Assembly: GCA_943736015.1 (NCBI GenBank)
Contig: OX031070.1
Location: 22,465,673-22,529,672 of the forward strand
DNA: 64,000 nt
Origin: Tridacna crocea
Lineage: Eukaryota > Mollusca > Bivalvia > Cardiida > Cardiidae
Direction of reading: 5' to 3'
Shown here: one piece after another, positions 32,315-42,299 of the stretch
How the letters are laid out: each line of letters starts with the position of its first letter
Position numbering within the stretch: the stretch's first letter is position 1
Program-made: the position numbers and the translations under genes
Notes under the pieces: model-generated
What the model was told of the DNA's origin: nothing
Seen by the model: the letters and a program-made list of their open reading frames with translations, nothing else
The model's database searches: none

Positions 32315-32475
32315 TTAAACCAATTACCACACAATCCCTACATTTGACGATCCAAAGAAAGAAGCCTTTGTAAAACATTATGGGAAACGGCAAATTTCAG
32401 TGACTTTCATTTTGTCGTCTCCAATTACTTTCGGTCTGGACAGGCCTAAATTATTATCGTTTGGTAATGAGTTAA
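32315..32475 (-). mobile_element. PalA deletion derivative, 161 bp
   Basis: Intact ends with TTAA, but the sequence goes from ATTATGGGAAACGGC directly to AAATTTCAGTGACTTTC: both arms and the tip are gone. Confidence 0.85.
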
Positions 32476-32544
32476 ACAAAAACGCTTTTTACAGTAAATT
32501 CTCGTACATTTTAGTTTTGCTATGTACGTATGAAAGTAACGTCT

Positions 32545-32649
32545 GTTAGAACCACTTTTGAAATGAAATCTATTTTTGAAATAAAAATTTCGATTTCGCT
32601 GCGAAATTTTTATTTCAAAAATGGATTTTATTTCAAAAATGGTTCTAAC
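32545..32649. repeat. 105-nt inverted repeat
   Basis: GTTAGAACCACTTTTGAAAT, AAATCTATTTTTGAAATAAA and AATTTCG face the mirror, loop ATTTCGCTG. The phrase ATTTCAAAAATGG is itself repeated in the right arm. Confidence 0.85.
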
Positions 32650-32879
32650 TAACGTCGAGGTAATTACGCTTACTATTCGAATTGACTTTAGATACATGTA
32701 TCAGCTGTCTTTGACCTCTTTCGATGATTTTTGGGTTCTGGAAAATAAAGTGATGTGTTGCCAACTCGAACACAACACAGAAGCCCTGTATTGGTAAGTC
32801 ATTGTATTAACTATTTGACGTTTTGAAACTGTACATTGTAGATTGCTTTTCTTCAAAAAGACTTGTTCAGTATAACCGT

Positions 32880-33108
32880 TTAACCCATTACCACACAATC
32901 CCTACTTTTGACGCCCCTAAGAAAGAACCTTTTAGAAAACATTATAGGAATAGGAGTAAATGCTGGTAACCAGCATTTTCTCCTATTCCCACAATGTTTT
33001 ATACCATTCACAAAACAAATTTCAAATTTTCAGTCACTTTTATTTTGTCGTCTGTAATTTCTTTTAATTTGGACAAGCCTAAAATTTTGTTGTTTGGTAA
33101 TGGGTTAA
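32880..33108 (-). mobile_element. PalA element with matched arm variants
   Basis: Complete, TTAA ends. Arms share GGAATAGGAG / CTCCTATTCC instead of GGAAAAGGAG / CTCCTTTTCC. Confidence 0.92.
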
Positions 33109-33184
33109 AATGTGGAATAAAACTCAATAATAAACACCCAGTTCATGATGACAATGTGTTGTTTTTTTCAATGCCAGAAAACAG

Positions 33185-33411
33185 TTAACATTACCAAACG
33201 AGAAAATTTTAGACTGGTCCAAAATCAAAGCACTTGCAGACGACAAAATAAAGGTGACTGAAAAATTGAAATTTCCTCTGGGAAAGGTAGAAAACACTGT
33301 GGGAAAAGGAGAAAATGCTGGTTACCAGTATTTTCTCCTTTTCCCACAGTGTTTTCAAAAGGCTTCTTTCTCAGGGGCGTCAAAAGAAGGGATTGTGTGG
33401 TAATGGGTTAA
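33185..33411 (+). mobile_element. PalA element, ACTGTGGG subtype
   Basis: Complete, TTAA ends; the outer arm variant ACACTGTGGG is mirrored as CCCACAGTGT. Confidence 0.92.
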
Positions 33412-33592
33412 CTTTCGCTCCGTTCTTCGCTATGTGAGATTAATAACATGGTTCATTAGTTGATTTCTCCGGAAGAAATCACAGTATCGAACAGTGTAGA
33501 TCAAAGATCAGACTGCACGTTTTGTGCAGTCTGATCTTGATTTACACTGTCAGCAAATGCTCCCCAAGTCACACTTAGCCGCCTAATGTTTA
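33408..33592 (+). mobile_element. PalB element
   Basis: Begins at the right TTAA of the previous PalA. Hairpin AAGATCAGACTGCACGTTTT with GTGCAGTCTGATCTTG; end CACTTAGCCGCCTAATG. Confidence 0.8.
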
Positions 33593-33772
33593 AACATAAA
33601 TGATCAACAGTATAAGATAAAAGTTAACAAAATAAAAAGACATTTCAACCATATGACAAAGATAGAAAATGAATAAAAAGCCTTGCCATACAAAGGTCTG
33701 TTCCAGATTTTGGATAACGGTTATTACAATAATCATAACAGTGCTAATTACATACAGACAGTGCAAGTTAAT

Positions 33773-34003
33773 TTAACTCTTTACCAAACGACAAAATTTG
33801 AGACTGGTCCAGATTGAAAGCATTTGCAGACGACAAAATGAATATGACTAAAGAATTGAAATTGGTTTTAGGAAGGGAAGAAAACATTGTGGGAAAAAGG
33901 AGAAAAATGCTGTTTACCACCATTTTCTCCTTTTTCAACAATATTTTCAAAAGGCTTCTCTCTCAGGAGTGTTAAAAGTTGGGACTGTGTGGTAAAGAGT
34001 TAA
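33773..34003 (+). mobile_element. PalA element
   Basis: Complete, TTAA ends; tip decayed to CTGTTTACCACC. Confidence 0.88.
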
Positions 34004-34312
34004 GAGAAACTCGGGAGGGTAGATATAAATGAAAAAAAAAAAAACAGGAGGATGTAATGTGTTTATTCGTTGAGATTTCAATTGAAGACAGTCATATGAT
34101 GGCAACAGAAATTTCAGCTTTACCATCGTAATGTAAAAAAGAAGGGAATGCTTGTGCTATAAGGTTCTAAATGGTAGACGGATAATACCAGACAGAGTCT
34201 GAAGGATCTAATTAAGATGTCAATTTGGGGGGGGGGAAGAAAAAAAATGGTTTGAAAAGATGCAATTGGGTAAAGATTCAGCTAGAACACTTCGTTTGTA
34301 GAAGACGTCATT

Positions 34313-34538
34313 TAACTCTTTACTAAACAATTCTTGGTTTTTACGACCCTGAGAAAGAAGCCCTTTGAAAACATTGCAGGAAAAGGAGAAAATGCTGGTA
34401 CCAGCATTTTCTCCTTTTCCCACAATGTTTTCTACCCTATCAGAGATCTAAAGCTAATTTGTATCAACTCAGAATTTGTCGTCTACAGATGCTGTCAATT
34501 TGGAAGAGTCTTAAATTTGTCATTTGTGAAAGGGTTAA
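34313..34538 (-). mobile_element. PalA element
   Basis: Complete, TTAA ends; tip shortened to GCTGGTACCAGC, making the palindrome perfect through the centre. Confidence 0.9.
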
Positions 34539-34736
34539 GGAACAAAAAGGTCAATTGTCCTGTAATTCAAAGTCCCTAATGAGAGGTGTCAACCGGTGGT
34601 TGTCGCAACCCTAGACGGCCACTTGGCTGGTTAAGCTTATAGAAAGTAATCATTGCGAGAGACTTCTGTAAGTTGAACAAAATTGGCTTCACAAAATCGA
34701 TGTATGTATGATTAATAAGTAGGAACCTAATATTAT

Positions 34737-34880
34737 CTTCCGCTAGATGGCACTCTACAAATACGTAACTATCTATTTTGGTCATGCTGGGTACAGAACT
34801 GGACAATTTTTCAAATTGACATCCATTACTTTAAATTTCAAAATAAAATAAACGTTTGCTCCATAAAACGCTACCTGATG
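34737..34880 (-). repeat. Dispersed repeat, copy 2 of 2 (partner 3545-3670)
   Basis: Minus strand reads CATCAGGTAGCGTTTTATGG, TTCTGTACCCAGCATG, GTATTTGTAGAGTGCCATCT. Same order as at 3545-3670, with an indel between the first two blocks. Confidence 0.7.
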
Positions 34881-35327
34881 CCGTCCACTCAGCTATAATC
34901 AGCTTGCATGTAACCTATCCATCGGCCATTTATTAAAATAGCCTATAGGGTTGGGTAAAAGCTTCGGTACATAAGCCTTACTTTTGTCTTGTATATGGGG
35001 TGCGTGATACATCATAGCTGACAGGTCGGATCTTCAAAGAAAATAAATGATAAGCGCAGACAACGGAAACTTAAACATCAAAGAATCATCATTTTGAAAC
35101 AAACAGGATTACAAATCACAAGGTAGACTGTCGGAAAATATCCAATTACCAAACAAAATGGCTCTATTCATCTCTTTCATCGTAAGAGGACAAAAAGGTA
35201 CTTTGGATGCATACTGTAGGCTTGTAAAGTCACATAATTATGTAAGAGTTCTGGATTTAACTGGATTGTAAATTCAGCCGTCGAAAGAGATGGATTTAAA
35301 ATGGACCATTGTCTGTGAAGAGAGGGC
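34881..35327. other. Unassigned intergenic DNA
   Basis: No feature recognised. Confidence 0.5.
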
Positions 35328-35733
35328 TTAAAGGTGGCCCTTCAGATTTTGGGAAAAAAGTTACAAAAAATACGGGAAATAAATTATATTTATACTCCCA
35401 AAGCCTTATAATTTTCATTCATAAAACCCCAGTAGTCGAAAACCATCGAACAATAAGAGAAATTAGTGATTTACTACAGCCCAGGTCGACGCCGACGGTA
35501 AACACGGTCTATTTTTACATGAGCAACTTGCTCATTTACATACTGGCAATACACAGACAAAGCTTCAGACATAGCGTCCGAAGACGACATTATGGAAAAT
35601 AATTACACATTTGTTATTTTATGGAATTTAAGCATCATTAGTTTCGTGCCAGTCACTATACATTCCCATAATGCTTGTTTTGATTTTTAGCGCGTAATCT
35701 AAAAATAGCTTAAGGGGCTACGTAGCCTTTTAA
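35328..35733 (+). mobile_element. TTAA element of 405 bp, copy 1 of 2
   Basis: TTAAAGGTGGCCCTTCAGAT to GCTACGTAGCCTTTTAA: short inverted ends and TTAA on both sides. Shares CATAAAACCCCAGTAGT, GCCCAGGTCGACGCC and GGAAAATAATTACA with 47240-47644. No coding sequence. Confidence 0.85.
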
Positions 35734-35775
35734 GTATCGATTCATGTTAGCCTGCTCAGTCCGAAACATTTTCCT

Positions 35776-36004
35776 TTAACCCATTACCACACAATCCCTA
35801 CTTTTGACGCCCCTGAGAAAGAAGCCTTCAGAAAACATTGCTGGAAAAGGAGAAAATGCTGGTAACCAGCATTTTCTCCCTTTCCCACAATGTTTTCTAC
35901 CCTTCACAACACAAATTTCAAATTTTCAGTCACTTTTATTTTGTCGTCTGCAAATGCTTTCAATTTGAATCAGTCTAAAATATTGTTGTTTGGTAATGGG
36001 TTAA
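35776..36004 (-). mobile_element. PalA element, joined to the next
   Basis: Complete; left TTAA follows a short PalE-core fragment (TATCGATTCATGTTAGCCTG). Right TTAA 36001-36004 is shared. Confidence 0.92.
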
Positions 36005-36234
36005 CTCTTTACCAAACGATACAATTTTAGACTGATCCAAATTGAAAGCACTTGCAGACGACAAGATAAATGTAACCCAAAAATTGAAAATTGTTTCCAG
36101 CAGGGTAGAAAACATTGTGGGAAAAAAGGAGAAAATGCTGGTTACCAGCATTTCCTCCTTTTTCCCCACAATATTTTCAAAGGGTTTCTATCTCGGTGTG
36201 GTAAAAACTAGGGTTTGTTTGGTAAAGAGTTTAG
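36001..36234 (+). mobile_element. PalA element, joined to the previous
   Basis: Complete palindrome, right end GGTAAAGAGTTTAG. Opposite orientation to its neighbour. Confidence 0.9.
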
Positions 36235-36334
36235 TCAATATTCTGCAATTCGAAGGACCAGTCTGTGTCCACATTCTGTCGGTTGATTTTTATGGATCAA
36301 CAATTAAATGGTGACTGACTTGGTGTGATGTACA

Positions 36335-36587
36335 TTAACCCATTACCACACAATCCCGACTTTTGACGACCCTGAGGTAGAAGCCTGTATGCATTGCTTG
36401 TAAGAGCCTTTGGAAAACATTGTGGCAAAAGGTGAAATTGCTCGTGACGAGCAATTTCACCTTTTCCCACAATGTTTTCTACTTCTCCTGAAACAAATTT
36501 CAATTCTTTAGTCACATTTATATTGTCGTCTGCAAACGCTTTCAATTTGGACCCAGTCTAAAATATTGTCGTTTGGTAAAGAGTTAA
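36335..36587 (-). mobile_element. Hybrid element: PalA ends with a PalF core
   Basis: Starts as PalA (TTAACCCATTACCACACAAT, CCTGAGGTAGAAGCCT), switches to PalF (GCATTGCTTGTAAGAGCC, GTGGCAAAAGGTGAAATTGC, TCGTGACGAGC), then returns to PalA in the right arm (CTTTTCCCACAATG, TTGTCGTCTGCAAACGC). 253 bp, TTAA ends. Confidence 0.88.
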
Positions 36588-36789
36588 GCCCCCTTTTGCC
36601 AGAGCCCGACTCAAATATAATTTTTGCTTATGAAAGGGATAATAACAAATCTAAAAGGAACATGATCACAAGGATGTTCATTAAATACTCCATCCTATTA
36701 TCATATGATTTGGACAAAGGTAGTAATTTGTAATGGAGGTATAATTTGATGAGGAAGTTCAAGAAAACGACCAGTTCTGTTTGTAAATG

Positions 36790-36915
36790 AAAGACCCCAA
36801 GCCATTCGGTGCCACGGACATAAATATGGTCTTATGTGGACGGTATTTAATAAAGTTAGAATACACAGAACATGTAGTCTGATCTTAGATCTATATCGTT
36901 CGTTTGTAAAGTCAA
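36790..36915 (-). mobile_element. PalB element, half
   Basis: ACAGAACATGTAGTCTGATC with TTAGATCTATATCGTTCG; the first arm is missing. Confidence 0.6.
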
Positions 36916-36941
36916 ACCCATAAGATAAATATATTACTTAG

Positions 36942-37163
36942 TTAACCCATCACCACACAATCCCTACTTTTGACAACCTAGAGAAAGAAGCCTTTAGAAA
37001 ACATTGTGGGAAAAGGAGAAAATGTTGGTAACCATTTTCTCCTTTTCCCACAATGTTTTCTACCCTTCATAAAACAAATTTCAAATTTTTACTTTTATTT
37101 TATCGTCTGCAAATGCTCTCGATTTGGACAAGCCAAAAATCCTTTCGTTTGGTAATGAATTAA
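36942..37163 (-). mobile_element. PalA element
   Basis: Complete, TTAA ends; a few bases lost at the tip (GTTGGTAACCATTTTC). Confidence 0.9.
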
Positions 37164-37219
37164 AGTGGATTGTATTTTTCAGGATAAGAAAATAATGGTC
37201 GAGTTTACATATTATTTCA

Positions 37220-37626
37220 AATCGTCGCGAGCCAAGGTTACGATCACTATGTGGATCTTACCTTGGCTGATTGAGCCCAATTTCGAGATTCCTGCGAGGC
37301 GTCCTTTATTGGTTGCTGGTTATCATCCCCCCCCCCTTTACATCATATTTCTAAAACCCAATGGAATACCCTTTTACAAACCACTTACGATTACACATGA
37401 AGCGATAAGCAGACATCCATGTGGGTTTCCATGTTCACCTTCTATTCGAAAGGTAGCGACCTTATTCTACTTTTATCAAAGATGAAATGCTACGAGCGAT
37501 TTCATTCGTTGCGGTTAGAGCTGGCTGCATCCAATGAAAAAGCGTATCGGGGAAATGTAAAAATTAAGCTCGATCCGCCAAGGGTAGAGTAGCGTAGTGA
37601 ATCGTCAGCCTTGGCTTGCAAAGATG
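37220..37626 (+). mobile_element. Mutator-like MITE, short copy
   Basis: Same termini as 11536-12081 (GTCGCGAGCCAAGG, CCTTGGCTTGCAAAGATG) and same interior over CCTTTACA and CTACGAGCGATTTCATTCGT. Internal deletion of about 140 bp. Borders ATTATTTCA and ATCATTTGA match in 7 of 9 positions, a decayed target duplication. Confidence 0.85.
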
Positions 37627-37681
37627 ATCATTTGACTACTAAAGAGTTACTCGTACAGTGCTGAAAAATTGGTGCAGATAT

Positions 37682-37911
37682 TTAGTCCTTTACAAGAACG
37701 ACGAAATTTGAGCCATTTTCCAAATTGAAAGCATTAGTAGGCGACAAATAAACTGTTGCTCGAAACATGTCGATTACTATTCAAAGGGTAGAAACTATTG
37801 TGTTAAAAGGAGAAAAGGCTGGCTACCATCATTTTCTCCTTTACCCGCAATATTTTCAAACGCATTTTCCTTAGGTCAGTAAAAAGTCGGGATTGTGTGG
37901 TGAAAGGTTAA
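37682..37911 (+). mobile_element. PalA element, old copy
   Basis: AAAGGAGAAAAGGCTGGCTACC centre, GGGATTGTGTGGTGAAAGG and TTAA at the right end. Confidence 0.78.
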
Positions 37912-38136
37912 GCTATGGAAACCACTAGGAAAATGTAATATCAAGGTTGTCTCAGCCAGAATTCTTTAGGAAATATCGGACAGTGCGGATTGTGGTTCTT
38001 ATCTATTTACAGTCAGATACTTAACTTTCTACTAAAAGTAAAGTTAGTAAAGCGTCCAGCGAAGTAAAGGTTTCAGACTAATGTGATTCTTTGATGTCTA
38101 TAAACATCAGTGTTTATTCAGTACAAGACTTGGGCT

Positions 38137-38364
38137 TTAACCCTTCCCCAAACAAGCCCTGTTTTTTACGTGTCTGCAGTACAAGCCTTTTGAAAACACT
38201 GTGGGAAAAGGAGAAATTGCTCGTAACGAGCAATTTCTCCTTTTCCCACAGTGTTTTCTACCCGTTTGAAGAACTTTTTTCCATTTTTGTCAAATTTAAA
38301 ATTGTCGTCTGCAAACTCTTTCAGTTTGAAAGAGTCTAAAATTTGTTGTTTGGGAAAGGGTTAA
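38137..38364 (-). mobile_element. PalA element, TTGCTCG-loop subtype, upstream of the receptor
   Basis: Complete copy with TTAA at both ends. The palindrome loop reads GAAATTGCTCGTAACGAGC rather than the usual AATGCTGGTAACCAGC. Both arms carry ACTGTGGG/CCCACAGT. It ends 360 bp before the receptor ATG. Confidence 0.85.
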
Positions 38365-38724
38365 ACGAGTTTCAATTTATGCTTGTCATCTCTATCAAAG
38401 CCGTATAAGGCTCGCCTAGAGACTTTTTCGGCCAATCCAATAGCCGCTGAGTATTTCTCCTAGCAACTGTATAATTATTTGGAAACATAGTTATAAGAAA
38501 CATAACGTTTCAAATCATTTCTTTCGTGGAGAAGACGACATCATTTAGGAACTGTGTGATCCTTTATTCTTAAGAAACGCCCTTGCTTCAAATACACAGC
38601 AATATATACGGTTTTTAACATAGTCAAGTTAAGAATTGTTACTAGGATTTTAGGATTACTCCAAACGCCAAATTCAGTATTTTCGAGGTTTTCAGCAAGT
38701 TATAAATTGTATAAGTTAGTGTCA
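38365..38724 (+). promoter_or_regulatory. Upstream region of the receptor gene
   Basis: 360 bp of non-repetitive DNA between the PalA copy and the ATG. TATAAA stands at 38701-38706, only 19 bp from the ATG, too close to serve this start. TTTTCAG at 38689-38695 could be a splice acceptor of a 5' untranslated exon. No promoter element can be assigned with confidence. Confidence 0.25.
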
Positions 38725-39786
38725 ATGGATCAGAATTTGTCGTTTTGTGATTCTACAACAGTATTAACCCACGCTGAGCGTGGTGTATCAGGGGTGCCAG
38801 AGGAAACCACGCCGATAGTTTATCCGTGCGGCTATTGTGATATCCATTGCATGTACCACGCTGTTTACTGTGTTTTTACGGTTGGAATCTTTGCCAATGC
38901 CATCGTTTTATTCCGAGTTGCTTTGGACAGGAAGCTGAGGAATGTGACTTTTGTTTCCATAGCAGCTTGTGCCTTTGCCGACATGTGTTTTCTGATCATC
39001 AGTCTTGCTGCATCGTTCGAGGCAGTGATTATGACAACAACGTGTAACGACTCGAGTAAATTGGCCCACACTGCATACAACGTCGTAAAAATCGTTTCCT
39101 GGTTTTCAGCCAATGGTCATGTTGCCTTGTTGGCTGTCGTTCGTTATGTATTTTTGACATTTCCCCTGAGGGCCAGTATCTACCTGTCCACACGAAGGGT
39201 TCTCTTGCTGTCGGGGTTGGTTTGGGCTCTTAGTTTTCTTTTCATCATTATCATGACTGCCGTTAGTTTTATTACTGGACTCGACCGACGACGATCAAAA
39301 TATTTCCAGATTATACTATGGACGACAATCTACCTATTACCTGTAATTGTGACTGCCACGCTTCATGTTGTCAAGATCTACAAATTGAAGCATATGAACT
39401 ATACTGTGACAAATGTACAAACGAGGCCTCGAGTTAAGACGATGTCCAGGATGGTCGCACTGGTCATTGTGTTTGCAACTGCTTTGCCATTGCCGTTCGT
39501 TCTAAACAGATTTCTGCAAAGTATTGACCTCGACATATTTGTATACAGATCTACTACTACAGCCCTTCACGTAGAGTACATTGTTCAAATATTTATTTTC
39601 CTAAATCATAGTATAAACCCAGTGATATACGCATTCGTTTCCGATGCATTCCGCATGAGTTTAAAAAGAATGCTGGGTAGGGACCGAAATGTTATAAATG
39701 ATCGTAACAGCACTGGTGCAACACCAACCGCCTTCTTGTCGGAGATCCAAAGACGGGATGCACTTCTTGACAGATTTGCGGACTAA
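38725..39786 (+). CDS. Rhodopsin-class (class A) G-protein-coupled receptor, orphan, intronless
   Basis: A single open reading frame of 353 codons encodes a seven-helix plasma-membrane receptor. Helices lie near residues 42-65, 73-97, 114-143, 158-183, 193-217, 243-264 and 282-306. Class A landmarks are Asn58 in helix 1, Asp86 in helix 2 (AFADM), Arg140 at the end of helix 3, Trp167 in helix 4, Pro206 in helix 5, Pro255/Pro257 in helix 6 and NPVIY at 298-302, followed by an amphipathic helix 8. Odd points: the usual Asp/Glu before Arg140 is Val (VRY instead of DRY), helix 6 has LPLP instead of CWxP, and the short second extracellular loop has no Cys to pair with Cys107, while the N-terminal segment has four (8, 35, 38, 42). 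Asn4 is a glycosylation site. The start is the first ATG in frame; the frame is open 18 bases further upstream. The ligand is unknown; a peptide receptor is possible but not shown. PalA elements flank it on both sides. Confidence 0.88.
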   Translation: MDQNLSFCDSTTVLTHAERGVSGVPEETTPIVYPCGYCDIHCMYHAVYCVFTVGIFANAIVLFRVALDRKLRNVTFVSIAACAFADMCFLIISLAASFEAVIMTTTCNDSSKLAHTAYNVVKIVSWFSANGHVALLAVVRYVFLTFPLRASIYLSTRRVLLLSGLVWALSFLFIIIMTAVSFITGLDRRRSKYFQIILWTTIYLLPVIVTATLHVVKIYKLKHMNYTVTNVQTRPRVKTMSRMVALVIVFATALPLPFVLNRFLQSIDLDIFVYRSTTTALHVEYIVQIFIFLNHSINPVIYAFVSDAFRMSLKRMLGRDRNVINDRNSTGATPTAFLSEIQRRDALLDRFAD

Positions 39787-39927
39787 GATATGCTAAAAAA
39801 GAGTAATGAAGAGAAAGAATTTCAACCCTTATTGTACTGAATAACTTTACTCAAACTTACAAGCCGGTGGTAAAAATCTGAATAATGCTATTCTAGATTT
39901 ACTTTTTGTATGGAGAACGATATCCCC

Positions 39928-40156
39928 TTAACTCTTTACCACACGACAAAATTTTAGACTGGCCCAAATTGAAAGCATTTGCAGAAGACAAAATAAAAGT
40001 GACGGGAAAATTGAAATTTGTTCTGGGAAAGGTAGAAAACACTGTGGGAAAAGGAGAAAATGCTGGTTACCAGCATTTTCGCCTTTTCCCACAGTGTTTT
40101 CAAAAGGCTTCTTTCTCAGGGGCGTCAAAAGTAGGGATTGTGTGGTAATGGGTTAA
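39928..40156 (+). mobile_element. PalA element, 3' flank of the receptor
   Basis: Complete TTAA-bounded copy with symmetrical ACTGTGGG/CCCACAGT arms. It holds the first AATAAA after the receptor stop (39992-39997, about 206 bp downstream), so it may supply the poly(A) signal. It abuts a PalB copy on its right TTAA. Confidence 0.88.
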
Positions 40157-40259
40157 CGGACAGTGTATATCCAAGATCAGACTGCACGTTCTGTGCAGTC
40201 TGATCTTGGATATACACTGTCCGAAAAAATTCAGTCACACTTAGTGGCCTAAGGGTTAC
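40153..40259 (-). mobile_element. PalB element, truncated, with a perfect long hairpin
   Basis: GGACAGTGTATATCCAAGAT and CAGACTGCAC mirrored exactly by GTGCAGTCTG, ATCTTGGATATACACTGTCC. The GTATATCC/GGATATAC variant is on both arms. Starts at the TTAA of the PalA beside it. Confidence 0.85.
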
Positions 40260-40346
40260 GAAAGAGTTGTCGCTTCAACGGGCGTTTCCTTTTTCTTGAT
40301 GTTTCGGTTCCAGGGTTTTCTCACTCGTTTTTCTTAGAATTTGCTT

Positions 40347-40574
40347 TTAACCCTTTCACTAACGACAAAGTTTAGACTCTTCCAAACTCAAAGAGTTTGC
40401 AGACGACAATTTCAAATTTAATAAAAATGGCAGAAAGTTCTCCGAATGGGTATGAAACACTGTGGGAAAAGGAGAAATTGCTCGTTACGAGCAATTTCTC
40501 CTTTTCCCATAGTGTTTTCAAAAGACTTATACTGCAGACACGTAAAAACAATGGCTTGTTTGGGAAAGGGTTAA
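40347..40574 (+). mobile_element. PalA element, TTGCTCG-loop subtype
   Basis: Complete, TTAA ends; ACACTGTGGGAAAAGG arm, loop GAAATTGCTCGTTACGAGC. Confidence 0.88.
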
Positions 40575-40867
40575 AAGCTGTAGCCAAGACATTGGCGTCG
40601 TTTTTAACATGATTTCTCTATGGTGCTACAGGCCTTTTTCAACACTATTGCAGTTATATCTCAGCGGTCAGTGCACCAATCCTTGCTCCACTGAAAGTTC
40701 TTTCACCAGTGCTTCACACCATATTCTTTTCTAGCCACTGCCTGAGCTATGGAGACAATCATCCGAACCAAGGTAATACTTAGTTGTCAGTTTTGCATTC
40801 TTACTTCATTATGCTAGGACTTATCATATTATATCATTATTTTGTTCATAAAAACTGGTTTCGTTCT

Positions 40868-41096
40868 TTAACTCTTTACCAAACGACAAAATTTTAGACT
40901 GGTCCAAATTGAAAGCACTTGCAGACGACAAAACAAAGGTAACTTAATAATTGAAATGTGTTTCCAGCAGGGTAGAAAACATTGTGGGAAAAGGAGAAAA
41001 TGCTGGTTACCAGCATTTTCTCCTTTTCCGACAATGTTTTCAAAAGGCTTCTATCTCAGGGTCGTAAAAACCAGGGATTGTTTGGGAAATAGTTAA
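40868..41096 (+). mobile_element. PalA element
   Basis: Complete, TTAA ends, palindrome nearly perfect (one mismatch, TTTTCCGAC). Confidence 0.92.
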
Positions 41097-41208
41097 ACAA
41101 CCAGACCCGTTGCTTAGCCAGTAATCATCGGGAATGATGTATCAGTAATAATTATATTGTATTTTGTGTATGGTCATATTGGCATGTTGCATCAACATGG
41201 CGGCATGT

Positions 41209-41438
41209 CTAACCCTGTCCCAAACGACAAAGTTTGTACCAGACCAAACTGAAAGCATTTTGCAGATGACAAATTAACAGTTGCTAAAAAGAAGATTTTT
41301 CTATATGATAAGGTAGCAAACATTGTGGGAAAAGGAGAAAATGCTGGTTACCAGCATTTTCACCTTTTCCCCGCAATGTTTTCAAAAGGCTTTTATTCAT
41401 GACCCGTAAAAACCAGGGATTGTTTGGGAAAGGGTTAA
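41209..41438 (+). mobile_element. PalA element
   Basis: Left end TCTAACCCTGTCCC, right TTAA 41435-41438; palindrome with one mismatch pair. Confidence 0.88.
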
Positions 41439-41473
41439 TTGTTACCTATTCTGCAGCTTTTTGTGTTCAATTT

Positions 41474-41620
41474 CAACTCTTTAGCCTACGATAGAATTTT
41501 GGAGATGTCCGAACTGAAAGCATCTGGAAATAAGATAATGCCAAAATGACGATTTTCTTTGAAAGGATGAAAAGGAAAGATCATGTTCTCCTTGTTTCCT
41601 TTTTGGCTTCGAATTGTTGC
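41474..41620 (+). mobile_element. PalA fragment, old
   Basis: CAACTCTTTAGCCTACGATA, TGTCCGAACTGAAAGCATC, then decay. Confidence 0.6.
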
Positions 41621-42299
41621 TTATCCAAATCCAAATCCAAATGCTGCATTCACAATTTCGGCCTCCGGCCTATAATGAACATAATACAATAAATTACACA
41701 GTTTGAAGAGAGATATTACTTGAACAAACTGACCCGAAATTGACCTCCATGCGAGGAGTAACTCAAAAGTAAATATTCACACCATCGGGCACAATCGAAC
41801 GGTACGGAAACTCTGTTAATGGTAAATGTCGGGTTTGAGCCCTACAGTACCTAAGTCAAAATATAACAGCATTTTCTTGATGACATAGACCAAGATCTGA
41901 CGACATACATGGAAAGTACAATTTAGATCCATGTTATTGGCCACGAATTTACCAGTTTAAACCAATCATGTTGATTTTTAGTATTTTCACTATTCTTTAA
42001 AGACAAGATAAATATATCGGCCATATAAAGAGCCAAAAGGCGTGCACTAAAATCCGCATGCAGACGACATTAGCCGAAGCTAAGTTCGGACATAATTCAA
42101 GTTTATAATATATGAAAACAGAGGTAATCTATTTCATCTCAATCTGTTCCAGCAATATATACACTGTAGTTGATATACGTGAAACCCATATACATGATTG
42201 GCGCTTTGAAATCATAGGATGGCGGTTCATGTTCGTAAAGCAACGAACCAAGTAAAGATGGTGTATAACATGGCTTGGTTTTATCGAAATAAGGATTAA
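41621..42299. other. Unassigned intergenic DNA
   Basis: ATCCAAATCCAAATCC short repeat near 41625; B-box-like GGGTTTGAGCCCT near 41831. Nothing else recognised. Confidence 0.45.

Noticed and set aside
38701-38706. TATAAA as promoter of the receptor
   Set aside because: Only 19 bp separate it from the ATG, so transcription from it would start after the ATG.
38707-38724. Upstream extension of the receptor frame from TTG
   Set aside because: TTG is an unlikely start in an animal nuclear gene; the ATG at 38725 is the first in frame.
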